DNA of 64,000 nt from RBG-16-64-43 sp035288225 (lineage in GTDB: Bacteria > Chloroflexota > Anaerolineae > Anaerolineales > RBG-16-64-43). The translations under genes and the position numbers were made by a program. The stretch covers positions 50,249 through 114,248 of the forward strand of contig DATEAT010000031.1 in assembly GCA_035288225.1 (NCBI GenBank). Direction: 5' to 3'. Numbering within the stretch: the stretch's first letter is position 1; each line of letters starts with the position of its first letter. A model generated the notes under the pieces. The model worked only from the letters and a program-made list of their open reading frames with translations. It did no database searches and was not told the origin of the DNA. Positions 27,760-36,794 of the stretch are shown piece after piece.

Positions 27760-28598
27760 CTCCGAACTCGGCGCGCGAGCAGGGCCGCGACGGCCAGCGC
27801 CAGAGCGAGAACGGCCAACCCTGCCTCGATCAGGCGCAGCGGGCTGATGAGGGCCGGTGCAACAGACACTGCGGTGGGCGCGGTCGACTCCCGCGGCGGT
27901 TCGGCTGGTAGGGTCGGGGTTGAACTTCCGGCTCCTCCGCCCAACGTCAGGAGCGCCTCGCCTTCGGCGGTCGGAGTGGGCATCGGCGAGGAGGGCGGGC
28001 CCAAGCGGGAGGCTTCGGCGGGCGCGGGCGTCGCAGTGGCGCCGGACGACTTCTCCTGCGCAAATAACAGGGCACCTGCAGTCTCGGTGATCGAATCGCT
28101 GCCCGCCAGTGTGCCGCTGGGTGCGGCCGATTCGCCGGGCGTCGTCTGGTCCGCCTGATTGTCGGCTGCGGCGCGTGGTTCGGGCCCGGTGGGCGCAGGC
28201 ACGAGGCCCGGCGCCATCTGCAACTCGGCGGCCGGCATGGCCGGGGCCGCCACTCGTGCGGCCATAAGCCCGCCACCGGCAAGATCCGTGACGGCAACCG
28301 CAGCCAGGGCGAGTGTCGCCAACGCCGAACCCCAGGCGAACACGAAACCGCGTGCAGCGCGCGGGCGGGTACGCCCGGCCATTTCCGCGGTCAGGGTGAA
28401 GTTGCGAGGCAGACGAATCGGAGGCAGGGCGCGCAGTGCCCCTCGGACTCGACGCAATTCCTCCAGGGCGCGCGCGAGTGCGGCCTCGTGCTGCAATCGC
28501 GCAAGCAAGACCGTGCGATCGGAGTCGCTCAACTGGCCGTCGAGGAATGCCGAAAGTCGCTCAAGGTCGTGCGCAGGTAGGGAGGTCGAGGGTTTCAT
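27756..28598 (-). CDS. anti-sigma-factor-like membrane protein
   Basis: A 280-residue protein. The first about 60 residues (HDLERLSAFLDGQLSDSDRTVLLARLQHEAALARALEELRRV) resemble the N-terminal anti-sigma domain but lack the zinc-binding H-x3-C-x2-C residues. A helix (FVFAWGSALATLALAAVAV) near 88-107 is followed by a long Pro/Thr/Ala-rich outer region and a C-terminal helix with a basic end. It overlaps the sigma-factor stop by 4 bases (ATGA). It should bind the cognate ECF sigma at the membrane. Confidence 0.8.
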   Translation of the reverse strand: MKPSTSLPAHDLERLSAFLDGQLSDSDRTVLLARLQHEAALARALEELRRVRGALRALPPIRLPRNFTLTAEMAGRTRPRAARGFVFAWGSALATLALAAVAVTDLAGGGLMAARVAAPAMPAAELQMAPGLVPAPTGPEPRAAADNQADQTTPGESAAPSGTLAGSDSITETAGALLFAQEKSSGATATPAPAEASRLGPPSSPMPTPTAEGEALLTLGGGAGSSTPTLPAEPPRESTAPTAVSVAPALISPLRLIEAGLAVLALALAVAALLARRVRR

Positions 28599-29209
28599 GC
28601 TGAAGGCTCACCCTCAAGACGAAATGCCTCCGGCAGAAGTTCCCCGCGCAAGGCGAGGCAATCGCGCAGGTTGGCGCGTGCACGAGCCAGCCGGCTCTTG
28701 ACCGTGCCCAGCGCAGTCTGCATCACCGCGGCCACTTCGCTGTAATCCATCGCTTGCACGTCGGCCAGGAGCACTACCGCGCGCTGTTCGTCGGTCAGGC
28801 GGCGCAGGCAGTCCTCGATCGCGCGGCGAATCTCACCGCGGGCGAGCTGGTCTTCGGGTGTCTCCCCCGGATCGGCGGGCTCGAAGGCTCGCCCGCTGTC
28901 GTCCTCACCGTCGGAAGAGGCCATGGCATCCAGCGAGACGGACGGCCTGCGCTTGCGGCGGCGCAACTCGTCGTAGCAGGCGTTGGTCACGCTGCGCATA
29001 ATGTAGGCGCGCAACGAGCCGCCGCGGAAGTCGCGCAGGTGTCGGTAAAGGGAGAGAAAGGATTCCTGGGTGACGTCGGCCGCGGCTTCACTGTCGCCCA
29101 GCATACGCGCGGCGAGCGCGTAGGCCCGGCTCTGGTGAGCCAGCACCAGGCGGTTGAATGCGTCAAGGTCACCCTGTTGGGCATCGCGAAGAAGGGCGGC
29201 TTCGTCCAT
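28595..29209 (-). CDS. ECF-type RNA polymerase sigma factor
   Basis: A 204-residue sigma-70 family protein with region 2 (FNRLVLAHQSRAYALAARMLGD, TQESFLSLYRHLRDFRGGSLRAYIMRSVTNACYDELRR). Region 4 (RRLTDEQRAVVLLADVQAMDYSEVAAVMQTALGTVKSRLARARANLRD) is also complete. An acidic linker joins them. ATG at 29209 was chosen because the protein starts with family-like MDEAALLRDAQQGD; the upstream extension to 29335 shows no conservation. It opens the operon sigma-anti-sigma-Nudix. ECF factors usually activate their own promoter; I cannot identify that motif. Confidence 0.93.
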   Translation of the reverse strand: MDEAALLRDAQQGDLDAFNRLVLAHQSRAYALAARMLGDSEAAADVTQESFLSLYRHLRDFRGGSLRAYIMRSVTNACYDELRRRKRRPSVSLDAMASSDGEDDSGRAFEPADPGETPEDQLARGEIRRAIEDCLRRLTDEQRAVVLLADVQAMDYSEVAAVMQTALGTVKSRLARARANLRDCLALRGELLPEAFRLEGEPSA

Positions 29210-29377
29210 GAGGTCCGCGTCGTGCCAGTTGTACCTGCATCTAACTGCGTCTGCACCGGCAATCATACCCCAGAGAGGCGCGCGCCATTGCGCCATATGA
29301 GTGAAGTACAATGGCCAGGCCTGATCCCTCCGCACAGGCGCAGCGCGGAGTGCTTCCCTCCAGCGCGGAGGTCACCG

Positions 29378-30244
29378 ATGTCGCTTCGACCATCCCCTAT
29401 TGCCGGAACGTGGTACCCCGCCGATGCACGGGAACTTGCGGCCAGCGTGGATCGATTCCTCGCGCAGGCCGAAGTGACCCCGCCCAACGGCCGAGTCATC
29501 GGTATCCTTGCGCCGCACGCGGGCCACCGCTACTCGGGCGCGGTGGCTGCGCATGCATTCAAATGCTTGGCGGGCTCACAGGCCAATTTGGCTGCGGTCG
29601 TCTCGCCCATGCACCATCCCCATCCGGCGCCTGTGCTCACGACAGCGCACACCGGTTATGCCACGCCGCTGGGGGAGATCCCGGTGGACGCGGCGGCGCT
29701 CGACCAGCTCAACGCGGGCCTTGAGGCGCGGATCGGTTTGAGCCTGGCGCGGGTGCGTCGCGACGAGGAGCACTCGCTCGAGATCGAGCTGCCTTTCTTA
29801 CAGCGCGTGTTGGGCGCTTTCTATCTATTGCCTGTCATGATCCTCGATCAGACCCTCGAGGTGGCTGAGGCTCTGGGGCACGCACTGGGGGAGGTGCTTG
29901 CCGATCGCCGGGCGGTGCTCGTGGCCAGCTCGGATCTTTCCCATTTCTACCCGCAGCCGGTGGCGGAAGCACTCGACCGCGAGATGCTCGCGCGCATTGT
30001 CGCCTTCGACCCGCCGGCCGTCATGCGCGCCGAAGAGCAAGGCCGTGGGTTCGCCTGCGGGCGGGCCGCCGTGGCCGCGGTGCTGTGGGCCGCGCGCGAT
30101 CTGGGCGCCAACCGCGTGAGCCTCCTCCATTACGCCACCTCCGGCGCGGTGACCGGCGACCTCGACTCGGTGGTGGGTTACGGAGCGGCCGTCATCTGGC
30201 AGGAGGCCGGAACCATGCCCGGCCGAGAGGATCGACCCCGGTGA
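29378..30244 (+). CDS. AmmeMemoRadiSam-system protein B / Memo-like protein
   Basis: A 288-residue Memo-family protein with SPIAGTWYPADARELAASVDRFL at the N-terminus, ILAPHAGHRYSGAVAAHAF and EHSLEIELPFLQRVLG. SSDLSHF and the cysteine-containing GFACGRAAVA are also present. These residues supply the metal-site His/Asp/Cys set of the family. The ATG at 29378 follows GCGGAGGTCACCG; a longer frame upstream is only the shadow of the divergent sigma gene. In many genomes Memo occurs with AMMECR1 and a radical SAM protein; neither is adjacent here. Its biochemical role is not settled. Confidence 0.9.
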   Translation: MSLRPSPIAGTWYPADARELAASVDRFLAQAEVTPPNGRVIGILAPHAGHRYSGAVAAHAFKCLAGSQANLAAVVSPMHHPHPAPVLTTAHTGYATPLGEIPVDAAALDQLNAGLEARIGLSLARVRRDEEHSLEIELPFLQRVLGAFYLLPVMILDQTLEVAEALGHALGEVLADRRAVLVASSDLSHFYPQPVAEALDREMLARIVAFDPPAVMRAEEQGRGFACGRAAVAAVLWAARDLGANRVSLLHYATSGAVTGDLDSVVGYGAAVIWQEAGTMPGREDRPR

Positions 30245-31572
30245 GCGCCTTCAGCCTGATAGACATGCTCGGCCTGGCCGGCCTGCTTCTGGCCAATGCG
30301 TTCTTCGTGATGGCCGAGTATGCCCTGATCAGTGCGCGCAGCACGCGCCTGGAAGAAATGGAGCGCCAGGGCGTGCGCGATGCAGCGCGCGCCCGCCGCA
30401 TGTTGCGCGACCCCGAGCGCTACATCGCCACCACCCAGCTCGGCATCACGATGGCCGGCGTCGGGATGGGCTGGGTGGGCGAGCCGGCCTTCGCCTTCTT
30501 GCTTGAACGAGTGCTGGGTGTGCCTCTGCGCGAGCTGGGGGAAACGGCGGCGCGCAGCCTTTCCGCGCTGACGGCGTTTGTGTTGGTGACCTTCCTGGCC
30601 GTGGTACTCAGCGAACTCGTGCCGAAGTCACTCACCCTCGACAACCCGGAGCGCATCGCGGTGCGCATCGCCCGCCCGCTGGAAGTGCTCAGCCGCATCG
30701 GCCGGCCGCTGGTCTGGCTGCTCGAGCGCTCGGCCGGGCTGGTGGCGCGGCTGCTCGGCGCCTCCGGCTCAGCCCGCCGTGGGGCGTCCTACTCGGTGCA
30801 AGAACTCAAGTTGCTGGTCGAAGCGGCCCAACGCAGCGGCACGCTGGAGGACAGCGAACGGGCCATGCTGCATGCGGTCTTCGATTTCGGCGACCTGCGC
30901 GTGCGTGAGGTGATGATCCCGCGCACCGAGATGGTCGCTGTTCCGGCGGCGAGCACCGTCGACGAGCTGATCGCCATCGCTATTCTGCATCCCTACAGCA
31001 AGTTCCCGGTTTACGAGGGCACCTCCGATCAAGTCATCGGCATCGCCCATATCAAAGATCTGATGCGGGCACGCCACGGGCCCAGCCAGGTGGCCACTGT
31101 GCGCGGCCTGATGCGAGAGGCGTTGTTCGTCCCCGAGAGCCTGCGCGTGCAGGATCTGCTCGCGCGCTTCCGCGCCAGCCGCCAACACCTGGCGGTCGTC
31201 TTGGATGAGTTTGGCGGCACGGCCGGGCTGGTGACGTTAGAGGACTTGCTCGAAGAAATCGTCGGCGAGGTCTCGGATGCTTTTGACCGCACCCCGCCCC
31301 TGGTCAAGCGCCTGCCGGACGGCAGCGCGCTGGTGGATGGGCTGATGCTCATCGAGGAGGTTAACCAGGCCCTCGGGCTGCACCTGGAAGATTCCCACTA
31401 TGACACACTGGCCGGATACATGCTCGGGCGGCTCGGCCGGGTTGCCCGATTGGGCGATGAGGTTGAAGGGCACGGCATGCTCCTGCGAGTTGAGGCGATG
31501 GACGGCCGGCGCATCGCGCGCCTCTCGGTGCGCCCGAGCGCGCCGGCTGAATCGCCGGAGGCTCCGCCATGA
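30241..31572 (+). CDS. CNNM/CorC-type transporter (DUF21, CBS pair, CorC_HlyC)
   Basis: A 443-residue membrane protein. Residues 1-200 are a DUF21/CNNM domain with about four helices (LLLANAFFVMAEYALISARSTRLEEME, LAVVLSELVPKSLTL). A CBS-domain pair at about 215-340 is followed by a CorC_HlyC C-terminal domain. Relatives export or regulate Mg2+/Co2+ and were once called hemolysins. The GTG start at 30241 overlaps the preceding stop (GTGA), and the stop overlaps the PriA start by 4 bases, so the three genes are translationally coupled. Confidence 0.92.
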   Translation: MSAFSLIDMLGLAGLLLANAFFVMAEYALISARSTRLEEMERQGVRDAARARRMLRDPERYIATTQLGITMAGVGMGWVGEPAFAFLLERVLGVPLRELGETAARSLSALTAFVLVTFLAVVLSELVPKSLTLDNPERIAVRIARPLEVLSRIGRPLVWLLERSAGLVARLLGASGSARRGASYSVQELKLLVEAAQRSGTLEDSERAMLHAVFDFGDLRVREVMIPRTEMVAVPAASTVDELIAIAILHPYSKFPVYEGTSDQVIGIAHIKDLMRARHGPSQVATVRGLMREALFVPESLRVQDLLARFRASRQHLAVVLDEFGGTAGLVTLEDLLEEIVGEVSDAFDRTPPLVKRLPDGSALVDGLMLIEEVNQALGLHLEDSHYDTLAGYMLGRLGRVARLGDEVEGHGMLLRVEAMDGRRIARLSVRPSAPAESPEAPP

Positions 31573-34040
31573 TCCGCTACGTGGAGGTGTCGGTCAACCT
31601 GCCTCGCGTGCTTGGTACTTTCCACTACCATGTGCTGCCCGATCTGGCCGAAGCGTTGCGGCCGGGCCATCTGGTGGTCGTCCCGTTTGCCGGTCAGCGC
31701 GTGCAAGGAATTGTTCTGGGCGATGTCGATCAGCCGGAGGTGGCCGAGACTCGGCCGGTCGAGGGGCTGCTCGACCGCGAGCCCGTGCTGACTCCTGCCC
31801 AACTCCGCCTCGGCCAGTGGCTTAGCGCGACATACGGTGCATCGCTCGGAGAGTGTTTCGAGTTGATGCTCCCGCCCGGCTTGGGGCAGAGAGCGCAGAG
31901 TCTGTACGCGCTCGGCGACCCGGGCTTTGTGGGTGTGGACCCAATACAGAAGCGGCTCATCGCGCTGCTGGCCGAGCGCGGGCCGCTGCGCAGCGGGCAG
32001 TTGGCGCGCGCCTTCCCTCGCGCCGCGTGGGAACGGGAAGCGGCGCGCCTGGTGAAACACGGAGCTGTGCTGCGCACCTCCATCCTGCCTCCGCCGGAGG
32101 TTCACGCAAAACATGTGCGCACCGCGCGCCTCACCGTTTCGGTGGAGGCGGCCCACGCGGCGGCGCAGCGCATGCGCCAGTCCGCCCGCGCCCAAAGCCG
32201 GGCCGCGGCCGAGCGGCGCGCGCGCGTGCTTGAGTTTCTGGCAGCGGAACGCACCTCGGTCGAGGTCAGTTGGGTCTACGCCCACGGCGGCAGTACGCTG
32301 GGCGATCTGAAGTTGCTGGCCGACACTGGCCTGGTGGACCTGGACTACCAGGAAGTCTGGCGCGACCCGCTCGCCGGCCGGGCGTATGCTGCAGATACGA
32401 CGCTCGCGCTCACGCCGGAACAACGAAGTGCGTGGTCCACGATTCGCGAGGCGCTGGCGGCGGGCGACGGGCGCGCCATTCTCTTGCACGGTGTGACCGG
32501 TTCAGGCAAGACGGAAATCTATTTGCGTGCGGTGGCGGAGGTGCTCGCCCGCGGCGGGCAAGCCATCGTCCTCGTCCCGGAAATCGGCCTCACGCCGCAG
32601 ATACTGCAGCGTTTTGGGGCGCGCGTGATGCACGGGCTGGGCGTGATGCACAGCCGCCTTTCGGACGGTGAGCGCTACGACACCTGGCGCCGGGCGCGGT
32701 CCGGCCTGATCGACGTGATGCTCGGCCCGCGCAGCGCGCTCTTTGCGCCGCTGCCGCGAGTGGGGCTGATCGTCGTTGACGAGGAACACGACGAGTCCTA
32801 CAAATCGAATCGCGCCCCTTTCTTCCATGCGCGCGATACAGCCCTCGAGTACGCGCGCCAGTTGCATGTGCCGTGCGTGCTTGGATCGGCGACGCCGGAC
32901 GTGGTGACCTTTGCCCACGCGAAGGAGGCGCGCCTGACCTACCTGGCGCTGCCCGAGCGCGTGCCCTTCGCCGGCGTGCGTGGAGGGGCCCTGCCCGAGG
33001 TGCGAGTGGTGGACATGCGCCAGGAACTGCGCGACGGCAATCGCTCGATCTTCAGCCGGGCACTCTCTCAGGCCCTCGGCGAGTGCCTCGAGCACGGCCA
33101 GCAAGCCATTCTCTTCCTCAACCGGCGCGGCACGGCCACGGCGCTCTTTTGCCGTTCGTGCGGCCAGTCGGTGAGCTGCCCGCGCTGCGGGCTGCCGCTC
33201 ACCTTCCACGCCGACGCGCCGGCAGCCGGTGAGGATGGGGCACGCGGGCGCCTGCGCTGCCATCACTGCAACTATCAACGCGGCGTTCCATCTCGTTGCC
33301 CCAACTGCTCGAGCGAGGCTCTGCGCCCTCTGGGAGTGGGAACGCAACGGGTGGAGGCAGAAGTGCTGCACAACTTCCCGCACGCGCGCGTCTTGCGCTG
33401 GGATGTGGACACCACGCGCACGCAGGACGCGCATGAGATCATGCTCGAGCACTTCGCGGCTGGCCGGGCCGAGGTGTTGGTCGGAACGCAAATGGTGGCC
33501 AAGGGTCTCGACCTGCCGCGCGTGACCCTGGTAGGGGTCATCCTGGCCGAGGTCGGCCTCTTTCTGCCGGACTATCGCGCCAGCGAGCGCACCTTTCAAG
33601 TGCTCACCCAGGTCATCGGCCGTGCCGGGCGCAGCCCGCGCGGCGGCCGGGCCATTCTGCAGACGTTCCAACCGGATCACTACGCGATTCGGCTGGCGTC
33701 TGCGCAAGACTACGACGGGTTCGCCAACACCGAACTCGACCTGCGTCGGCAGCTCGGCTACCCGCCCTACACTCGCTTGGCGCGCCTGATCGTTGCAGCC
33801 AACTCTCGCGAGCAGGCGCAGCGGGTGGCGGAAGCATTGGCGGGCGCGGTGCGTGCCGCGATCACCGCGGGCGAGCATCGCCAAACCGAGATCGTCGGGC
33901 CGGCGCCCTGCTTCTTTGAGCGCGAGGCGGGCCGCTATCGCTGGCAGGTCGTGGTGCGCGGGCCGCATCCGAGGCAGGTCATCCCAACGGACCTGCCGGA
34001 GAACTGCAGCCTGGACGTGGACCCGGTCTCGCTGCTATAG
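31569..34040 (+). CDS. priA: primosomal replication protein N' (PriA helicase)
   Basis: An 823-residue PriA. The N-terminal 3'-DNA-binding part is followed by a helicase core with GVTGSGKTEIYL (Walker A), DEEHDESYK (DExH) and LGSATPDV. The zinc-binding insertion has paired cysteines (CRSCGQSVSCPRCG ... CHHCNYQ ... CPNCSS). GTQMVAKGLDLPRVTLVGV and VIGRAGRSPRGGRAILQT complete the C-terminal half. PriA reloads the replicative helicase at stalled forks. It overlaps the CNNM gene by 4 bases. Length is normal to slightly long. Confidence 0.97.
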   Translation: MIRYVEVSVNLPRVLGTFHYHVLPDLAEALRPGHLVVVPFAGQRVQGIVLGDVDQPEVAETRPVEGLLDREPVLTPAQLRLGQWLSATYGASLGECFELMLPPGLGQRAQSLYALGDPGFVGVDPIQKRLIALLAERGPLRSGQLARAFPRAAWEREAARLVKHGAVLRTSILPPPEVHAKHVRTARLTVSVEAAHAAAQRMRQSARAQSRAAAERRARVLEFLAAERTSVEVSWVYAHGGSTLGDLKLLADTGLVDLDYQEVWRDPLAGRAYAADTTLALTPEQRSAWSTIREALAAGDGRAILLHGVTGSGKTEIYLRAVAEVLARGGQAIVLVPEIGLTPQILQRFGARVMHGLGVMHSRLSDGERYDTWRRARSGLIDVMLGPRSALFAPLPRVGLIVVDEEHDESYKSNRAPFFHARDTALEYARQLHVPCVLGSATPDVVTFAHAKEARLTYLALPERVPFAGVRGGALPEVRVVDMRQELRDGNRSIFSRALSQALGECLEHGQQAILFLNRRGTATALFCRSCGQSVSCPRCGLPLTFHADAPAAGEDGARGRLRCHHCNYQRGVPSRCPNCSSEALRPLGVGTQRVEAEVLHNFPHARVLRWDVDTTRTQDAHEIMLEHFAAGRAEVLVGTQMVAKGLDLPRVTLVGVILAEVGLFLPDYRASERTFQVLTQVIGRAGRSPRGGRAILQTFQPDHYAIRLASAQDYDGFANTELDLRRQLGYPPYTRLARLIVAANSREQAQRVAEALAGAVRAAITAGEHRQTEIVGPAPCFFEREAGRYRWQVVVRGPHPRQVIPTDLPENCSLDVDPVSLL

Positions 34041-34062
34041 CGGGCTGCGGAAAGACACTCCA

Positions 34063-34275
34063 CCTCACCCCCTGCCCCCTCTCCGCTGCGAGACTGTCCT
34101 CCGGTAGGCCGGGGTGCGTCGGAGAGGGGGTGAGGAACAAAAAGGAGACGGGGGCCTTCGGCCCCCGTCTCCTTTGAGATAACTTCGCCCCTCCCCCGGA
34201 TTGACTTCTAAGCCTCGCGGCACCTGCTGGCCGGGGGAGGGGTTGGGGGCCTGCCCTGGGAACGAGGGTGGGGGC
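34063..34275. repeat. R1 repeat units flanking a very stable hairpin
   Basis: R1 hairpin arms CCTCACCCCCTGCCCCCTCT (34063-34082) and GGAGAGGGGGTGAGG (34121-34135) are followed by a terminator. A second R1 segment ends at 34245-34274, 29 bases almost identical to 4659-4687. The whole tract lies between priA and the rpsB promoter and contains no gene. Confidence 0.7.
34141..34175 (+). terminator. strong intrinsic terminator after priA
   Basis: A perfect 15-bp stem (AAAGGAGACGGGGGC and its complement) closes a CTTCG loop and ends in TTT. A-run and T-run at the two ends make it usable in both directions. It separates the priA operon from the rpsB promoter. Confidence 0.8.
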
Positions 34276-34358
34276 AAGAGGCGGTTGCCTTTCTTCCAGA
34301 AGCTCAAAAGCGGGGGATTTGGGCGCACGCGAGGCGTGTCTGGACGCGGTGCCGGCTT

Positions 34359-34387
34359 TTGACGGCCTGCGCCGGGCATGGTATACT
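34359..34387 (+). promoter_or_regulatory. promoter of rpsB operon
   Basis: TTGACG at 34359-34364 and TATACT at 34382-34387 are separated by 17 bases, with TGG just before the -10 (extended -10). Transcription should start near 34394, giving a leader of about 164 bases. Confidence 0.8.
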
Positions 34388-34393
34388 GCCAGT

Positions 34394-34557
34394 CACTCCC
34401 GCCCAGAGGCGGGAGAATTTCTGCCCCGAACGGGGCTGCCCTCACCGAGGGCCATCTCTCACGCGGTGGACCTGCTCGTGCGTGCTCCTCAGCGATCGCA
34501 GCTGCGGAGCGAGCGAGCGGGGATGAAACCGCGGAGGTTGAACGCAAAGGAGTCCTC
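34394..34557 (+). promoter_or_regulatory. structured rpsB mRNA leader
   Basis: Two strong hairpins lie at the start: CTCCCGCC/GGCGGGAG around CAGA (34396-34415) and GCCCC/GGGGC around GAAC (34422-34435). rpsB leaders in other bacteria bind S2 for autoregulation. That this one does is only inferred from its position, length and structure. Confidence 0.5.
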
Positions 34558-35364
34558 ATGGCACTGGTCTCGCTGAAAGCCCTCCTCGAGGCCGGGGTGC
34601 ACTTCGGCCATCGCACCGAGAAGTGGCACCCCAGGATGAAGCCCTACATCTTCACCGAACGCAACGGCGTTCACATCATCGACCTGCAGCAAACGCTGTC
34701 GTCACTCTCGACCGCGTATGCCATGGTGCGCGACATCGTAACCGCAGGCGGCACACTGCTGTTTGTGGGCACCAAGCGCCAAGCCCAGGATACGATCGAG
34801 ACTGAAGCCACGCGCTGCGAGATGCCCTATGTCGTCGATCGCTGGCTGGGCGGCACGCTCACCAACTGGCGCACCATCAAAGAGCGCCTCGACGAGCTCG
34901 ACCGCCTGGAGAAAATGGAAGCCTCCGGCGACTTCGGGCGCATCACCAAGAAGGAAGGCCTGATGCTGCGCCGGCGCATGGCGCGCCTCAACCAGCGCCT
35001 GGGCGGCCTGCGCCGCATGAACGGGCTGCCTTCGCTCATCTTCGTGGTCGATGTTTTCCGCGAAGCGACCTCCATCCACGAGGCCAATATCCTCGGCATC
35101 CCGGTCGTAGCGCTGGTGGATACCAACTGTGACCCGCGCGGTATCGATTACATCATCCCCTCCAACGACGACGCCATCCGCGCCATTCGCCTGCTGACCG
35201 GCAAGATGGCGGATGCGGTGGTCGAAGGGCGCTCGCTGCGCAAGGACCAGGAGCCGGCCGAGGTGGCGGCCCCCGAGCCGAAGGATGAGGAACTGCTCGG
35301 CGAGGCCACGCTGGCCAAGATGCGCGAGGGCGAAGCCCCGGCAGCGCCCGAGGAAACCAAGTGA
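34558..35364 (+). CDS. rpsB: 30S ribosomal protein S2
   Basis: A 268-residue S2 protein with the typical start (LVSLKALLEAGVHFGHRTEKWHPRMKPYIFTERNGVHIIDL), LFVGTKRQAQDTIETEA, RWLGGTLTNWRTI and IPVVALVDTNCDPRGIDYIIPSNDDAIRAI. A charged tail of about 40 residues follows the conserved domain. ATG at 34558 has AAAGGAG upstream; the longer frame runs into the leader. It is followed directly by tsf, as in most bacteria. Confidence 0.98.
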   Translation: MALVSLKALLEAGVHFGHRTEKWHPRMKPYIFTERNGVHIIDLQQTLSSLSTAYAMVRDIVTAGGTLLFVGTKRQAQDTIETEATRCEMPYVVDRWLGGTLTNWRTIKERLDELDRLEKMEASGDFGRITKKEGLMLRRRMARLNQRLGGLRRMNGLPSLIFVVDVFREATSIHEANILGIPVVALVDTNCDPRGIDYIIPSNDDAIRAIRLLTGKMADAVVEGRSLRKDQEPAEVAAPEPKDEELLGEATLAKMREGEAPAAPEETK

Positions 35365-35372
35365 GCCCCGCC

Positions 35373-35975
35373 ATGCAAATCAACACGGCCCAGGTCAAAC
35401 AACTGCGTGAAGCCACCGGCGCCGGCGTGCTCGACTGCCGCAAGGCCTTGCTCGAGACGCAGGGCGATTTCGAGAAGGCGGTGGTTTACCTGCGCGAGAA
35501 GGGCTTGGCGGCGGCCGCCACGCGCGCCGATCGTGAAGCGCGCCAGGGCGTGCTCGACCTGTACAGCCACGGCGGCGGGCGGGTGGGGGTGATGGTCGAA
35601 GTCAATTGCGAAACGGACTTCGTGGCCCGTACTGAGGAGTTCCGGCGCTTTGCCCACGAAGTGGCGCTGCAGGTTGCAGCGGCCAACCCGCGCTACGTCG
35701 ACGTGGCGGACGTACCGGCCGAGGCACTGGACGCCGAGCGTGCAAAAGCCCGCGAGCGAGCACGCGAAGAGGGCAAACCCGAAAACGTCTGGGATCGCAT
35801 CGCCGAGGGTATGCTCGAGAAGTTCTACGCCGAGGCCTGCCTCTTGCGCCAGCCGTACGTGCGCGACGACAAGCGCACCGTCGGCGACCTGCTCAAGGAG
35901 GCCGTCACCACCACCAAAGAAAACATTCTCATCCGGCGCTTCACGCGCTGGGAGGTCGGAGAAACCGCCGAATAG
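35373..35975 (+). CDS. tsf: elongation factor Ts, short form
   Basis: A 200-residue EF-Ts. The N-terminal UBA-like domain (VKQLREATGAGVLDCRKALLETQGDFEKAVVYLREKGL) is followed by the core with the EF-Tu-contacting VEVNCETDFVARTEEF. The C-terminus keeps AEACLLRQPYVRDDKRTVGDLLKEAV. At about 200 residues it is the short one-lobed type, as in Thermus, rather than the 280-290-residue E. coli type. It recycles EF-Tu by releasing GDP. A strong terminator follows. Confidence 0.97.
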   Translation: MQINTAQVKQLREATGAGVLDCRKALLETQGDFEKAVVYLREKGLAAAATRADREARQGVLDLYSHGGGRVGVMVEVNCETDFVARTEEFRRFAHEVALQVAAANPRYVDVADVPAEALDAERAKARERAREEGKPENVWDRIAEGMLEKFYAEACLLRQPYVRDDKRTVGDLLKEAVTTTKENILIRRFTRWEVGETAE

Positions 35976-35981
35976 CATGGC

Positions 35982-36012
35982 GCGGGTCAGCCGGAAGGCT
36001 GACCCGCTTTCT
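35982..36012 (+). terminator. intrinsic terminator after tsf
   Basis: An 11-bp perfect stem GCGGGTCAGCC/GGCTGACCCGC around GGAA is followed by TTTCTC. It may be partial, since pyrH and frr follow on the same strand without an obvious new strong promoter. Confidence 0.8.
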
Positions 36013-36077
36013 CATCGGCCGCGCACCGGGTAGGGCGCCAGGCGGCCGGCGGCAACCCTGGCGTTGAGGAGGAATGG

Positions 36078-36794
36078 ATGACTCTGCAATTCGAACGCAT
36101 CCTGCTCAAGCTGGGCGGCGAGGCATTGGCCGGGCCCGAGGGCACCGGCATCGACCCGGCCTGTGTCGACGACCTGGCCCTGCGCATCCGCGGCGTGCAA
36201 GAGCTGGGAGTGCAGGTGGGCGTGGTCATCGGCGCCGGCAACCTGTGGCGCGGCACGCGTGGCATGGCGCGCGGCATGGAACGCGCCACGGCCGACTACA
36301 TGGGCATGGTGGCCACCGTCATCAACGCGCTGGCCCTGATGGACGCCCTCGAGCGCAACAAGGTGATCGTCCGGGTTCAATCGGCGATCGAAATGCGCGC
36401 CGTCGCCGAGCCCTACATCCGCCGCCGCGCGATCCGCCACCTGGAGAAGGGGCGGGTGGTGATCTTCGGCGGGGGCACGGGCAACCCGTACTTCTCGACC
36501 GACACGGCGGCCGCGCTGCGGGCCATGGAAGTGGGCGCGGGCGTCCTGATCAAAGCCACCAAAGTGGATGGCGTCTATGACGCCGACCCCCAGCAAGTTC
36601 CCTCCGCCCATCGCTTCGACCGCCTGACCTACATTGAAGCCCTCAACCGGCGCGTGGGCGTCATCGACAGCACCGCCATCTCGCTGTGCATGGACAACAA
36701 TCTGCCCATCCTGGTGCTCGACTTGTGGCAGACGGGCAGCCTGGAACGAGCGGTGCGCGGCGAAAGCGTTGGCACGCGAATCGCCGCCGATTAG
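36078..36794 (+). CDS. pyrH: uridylate kinase
   Basis: A 238-residue UMP kinase of the amino acid kinase fold: RILLKLGGEALAG at the N-terminus, VIGAGNLWRG, the TADYMGMVATVINALAL stretch, GGGTGNPYFSTDTAAALRA and the KATKVDGVYDADP loop. It phosphorylates UMP to UDP. ATG at 36078 has GAGGAGGAATGG upstream. It stands in the conserved order rpsB-tsf-pyrH-frr. Confidence 0.97.
   Translation: MTLQFERILLKLGGEALAGPEGTGIDPACVDDLALRIRGVQELGVQVGVVIGAGNLWRGTRGMARGMERATADYMGMVATVINALALMDALERNKVIVRVQSAIEMRAVAEPYIRRRAIRHLEKGRVVIFGGGTGNPYFSTDTAAALRAMEVGAGVLIKATKVDGVYDADPQQVPSAHRFDRLTYIEALNRRVGVIDSTAISLCMDNNLPILVLDLWQTGSLERAVRGESVGTRIAAD

Noticed and set aside
28754..29377. Open frame extending the Memo-like protein upstream by 208 codons
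   Set aside because: It is the antisense shadow of the sigma gene; the Memo family begins at ATG 29378 with a good ribosome site.
30241..31572. Hemolysin toxin
   Set aside because: The DUF21-CBS-CorC layout is that of ion-transport proteins; the hemolysin label is historical.
32502..33968. 488-codon open frame antisense to priA
   Set aside because: Shadow of priA, with no start context or motifs.
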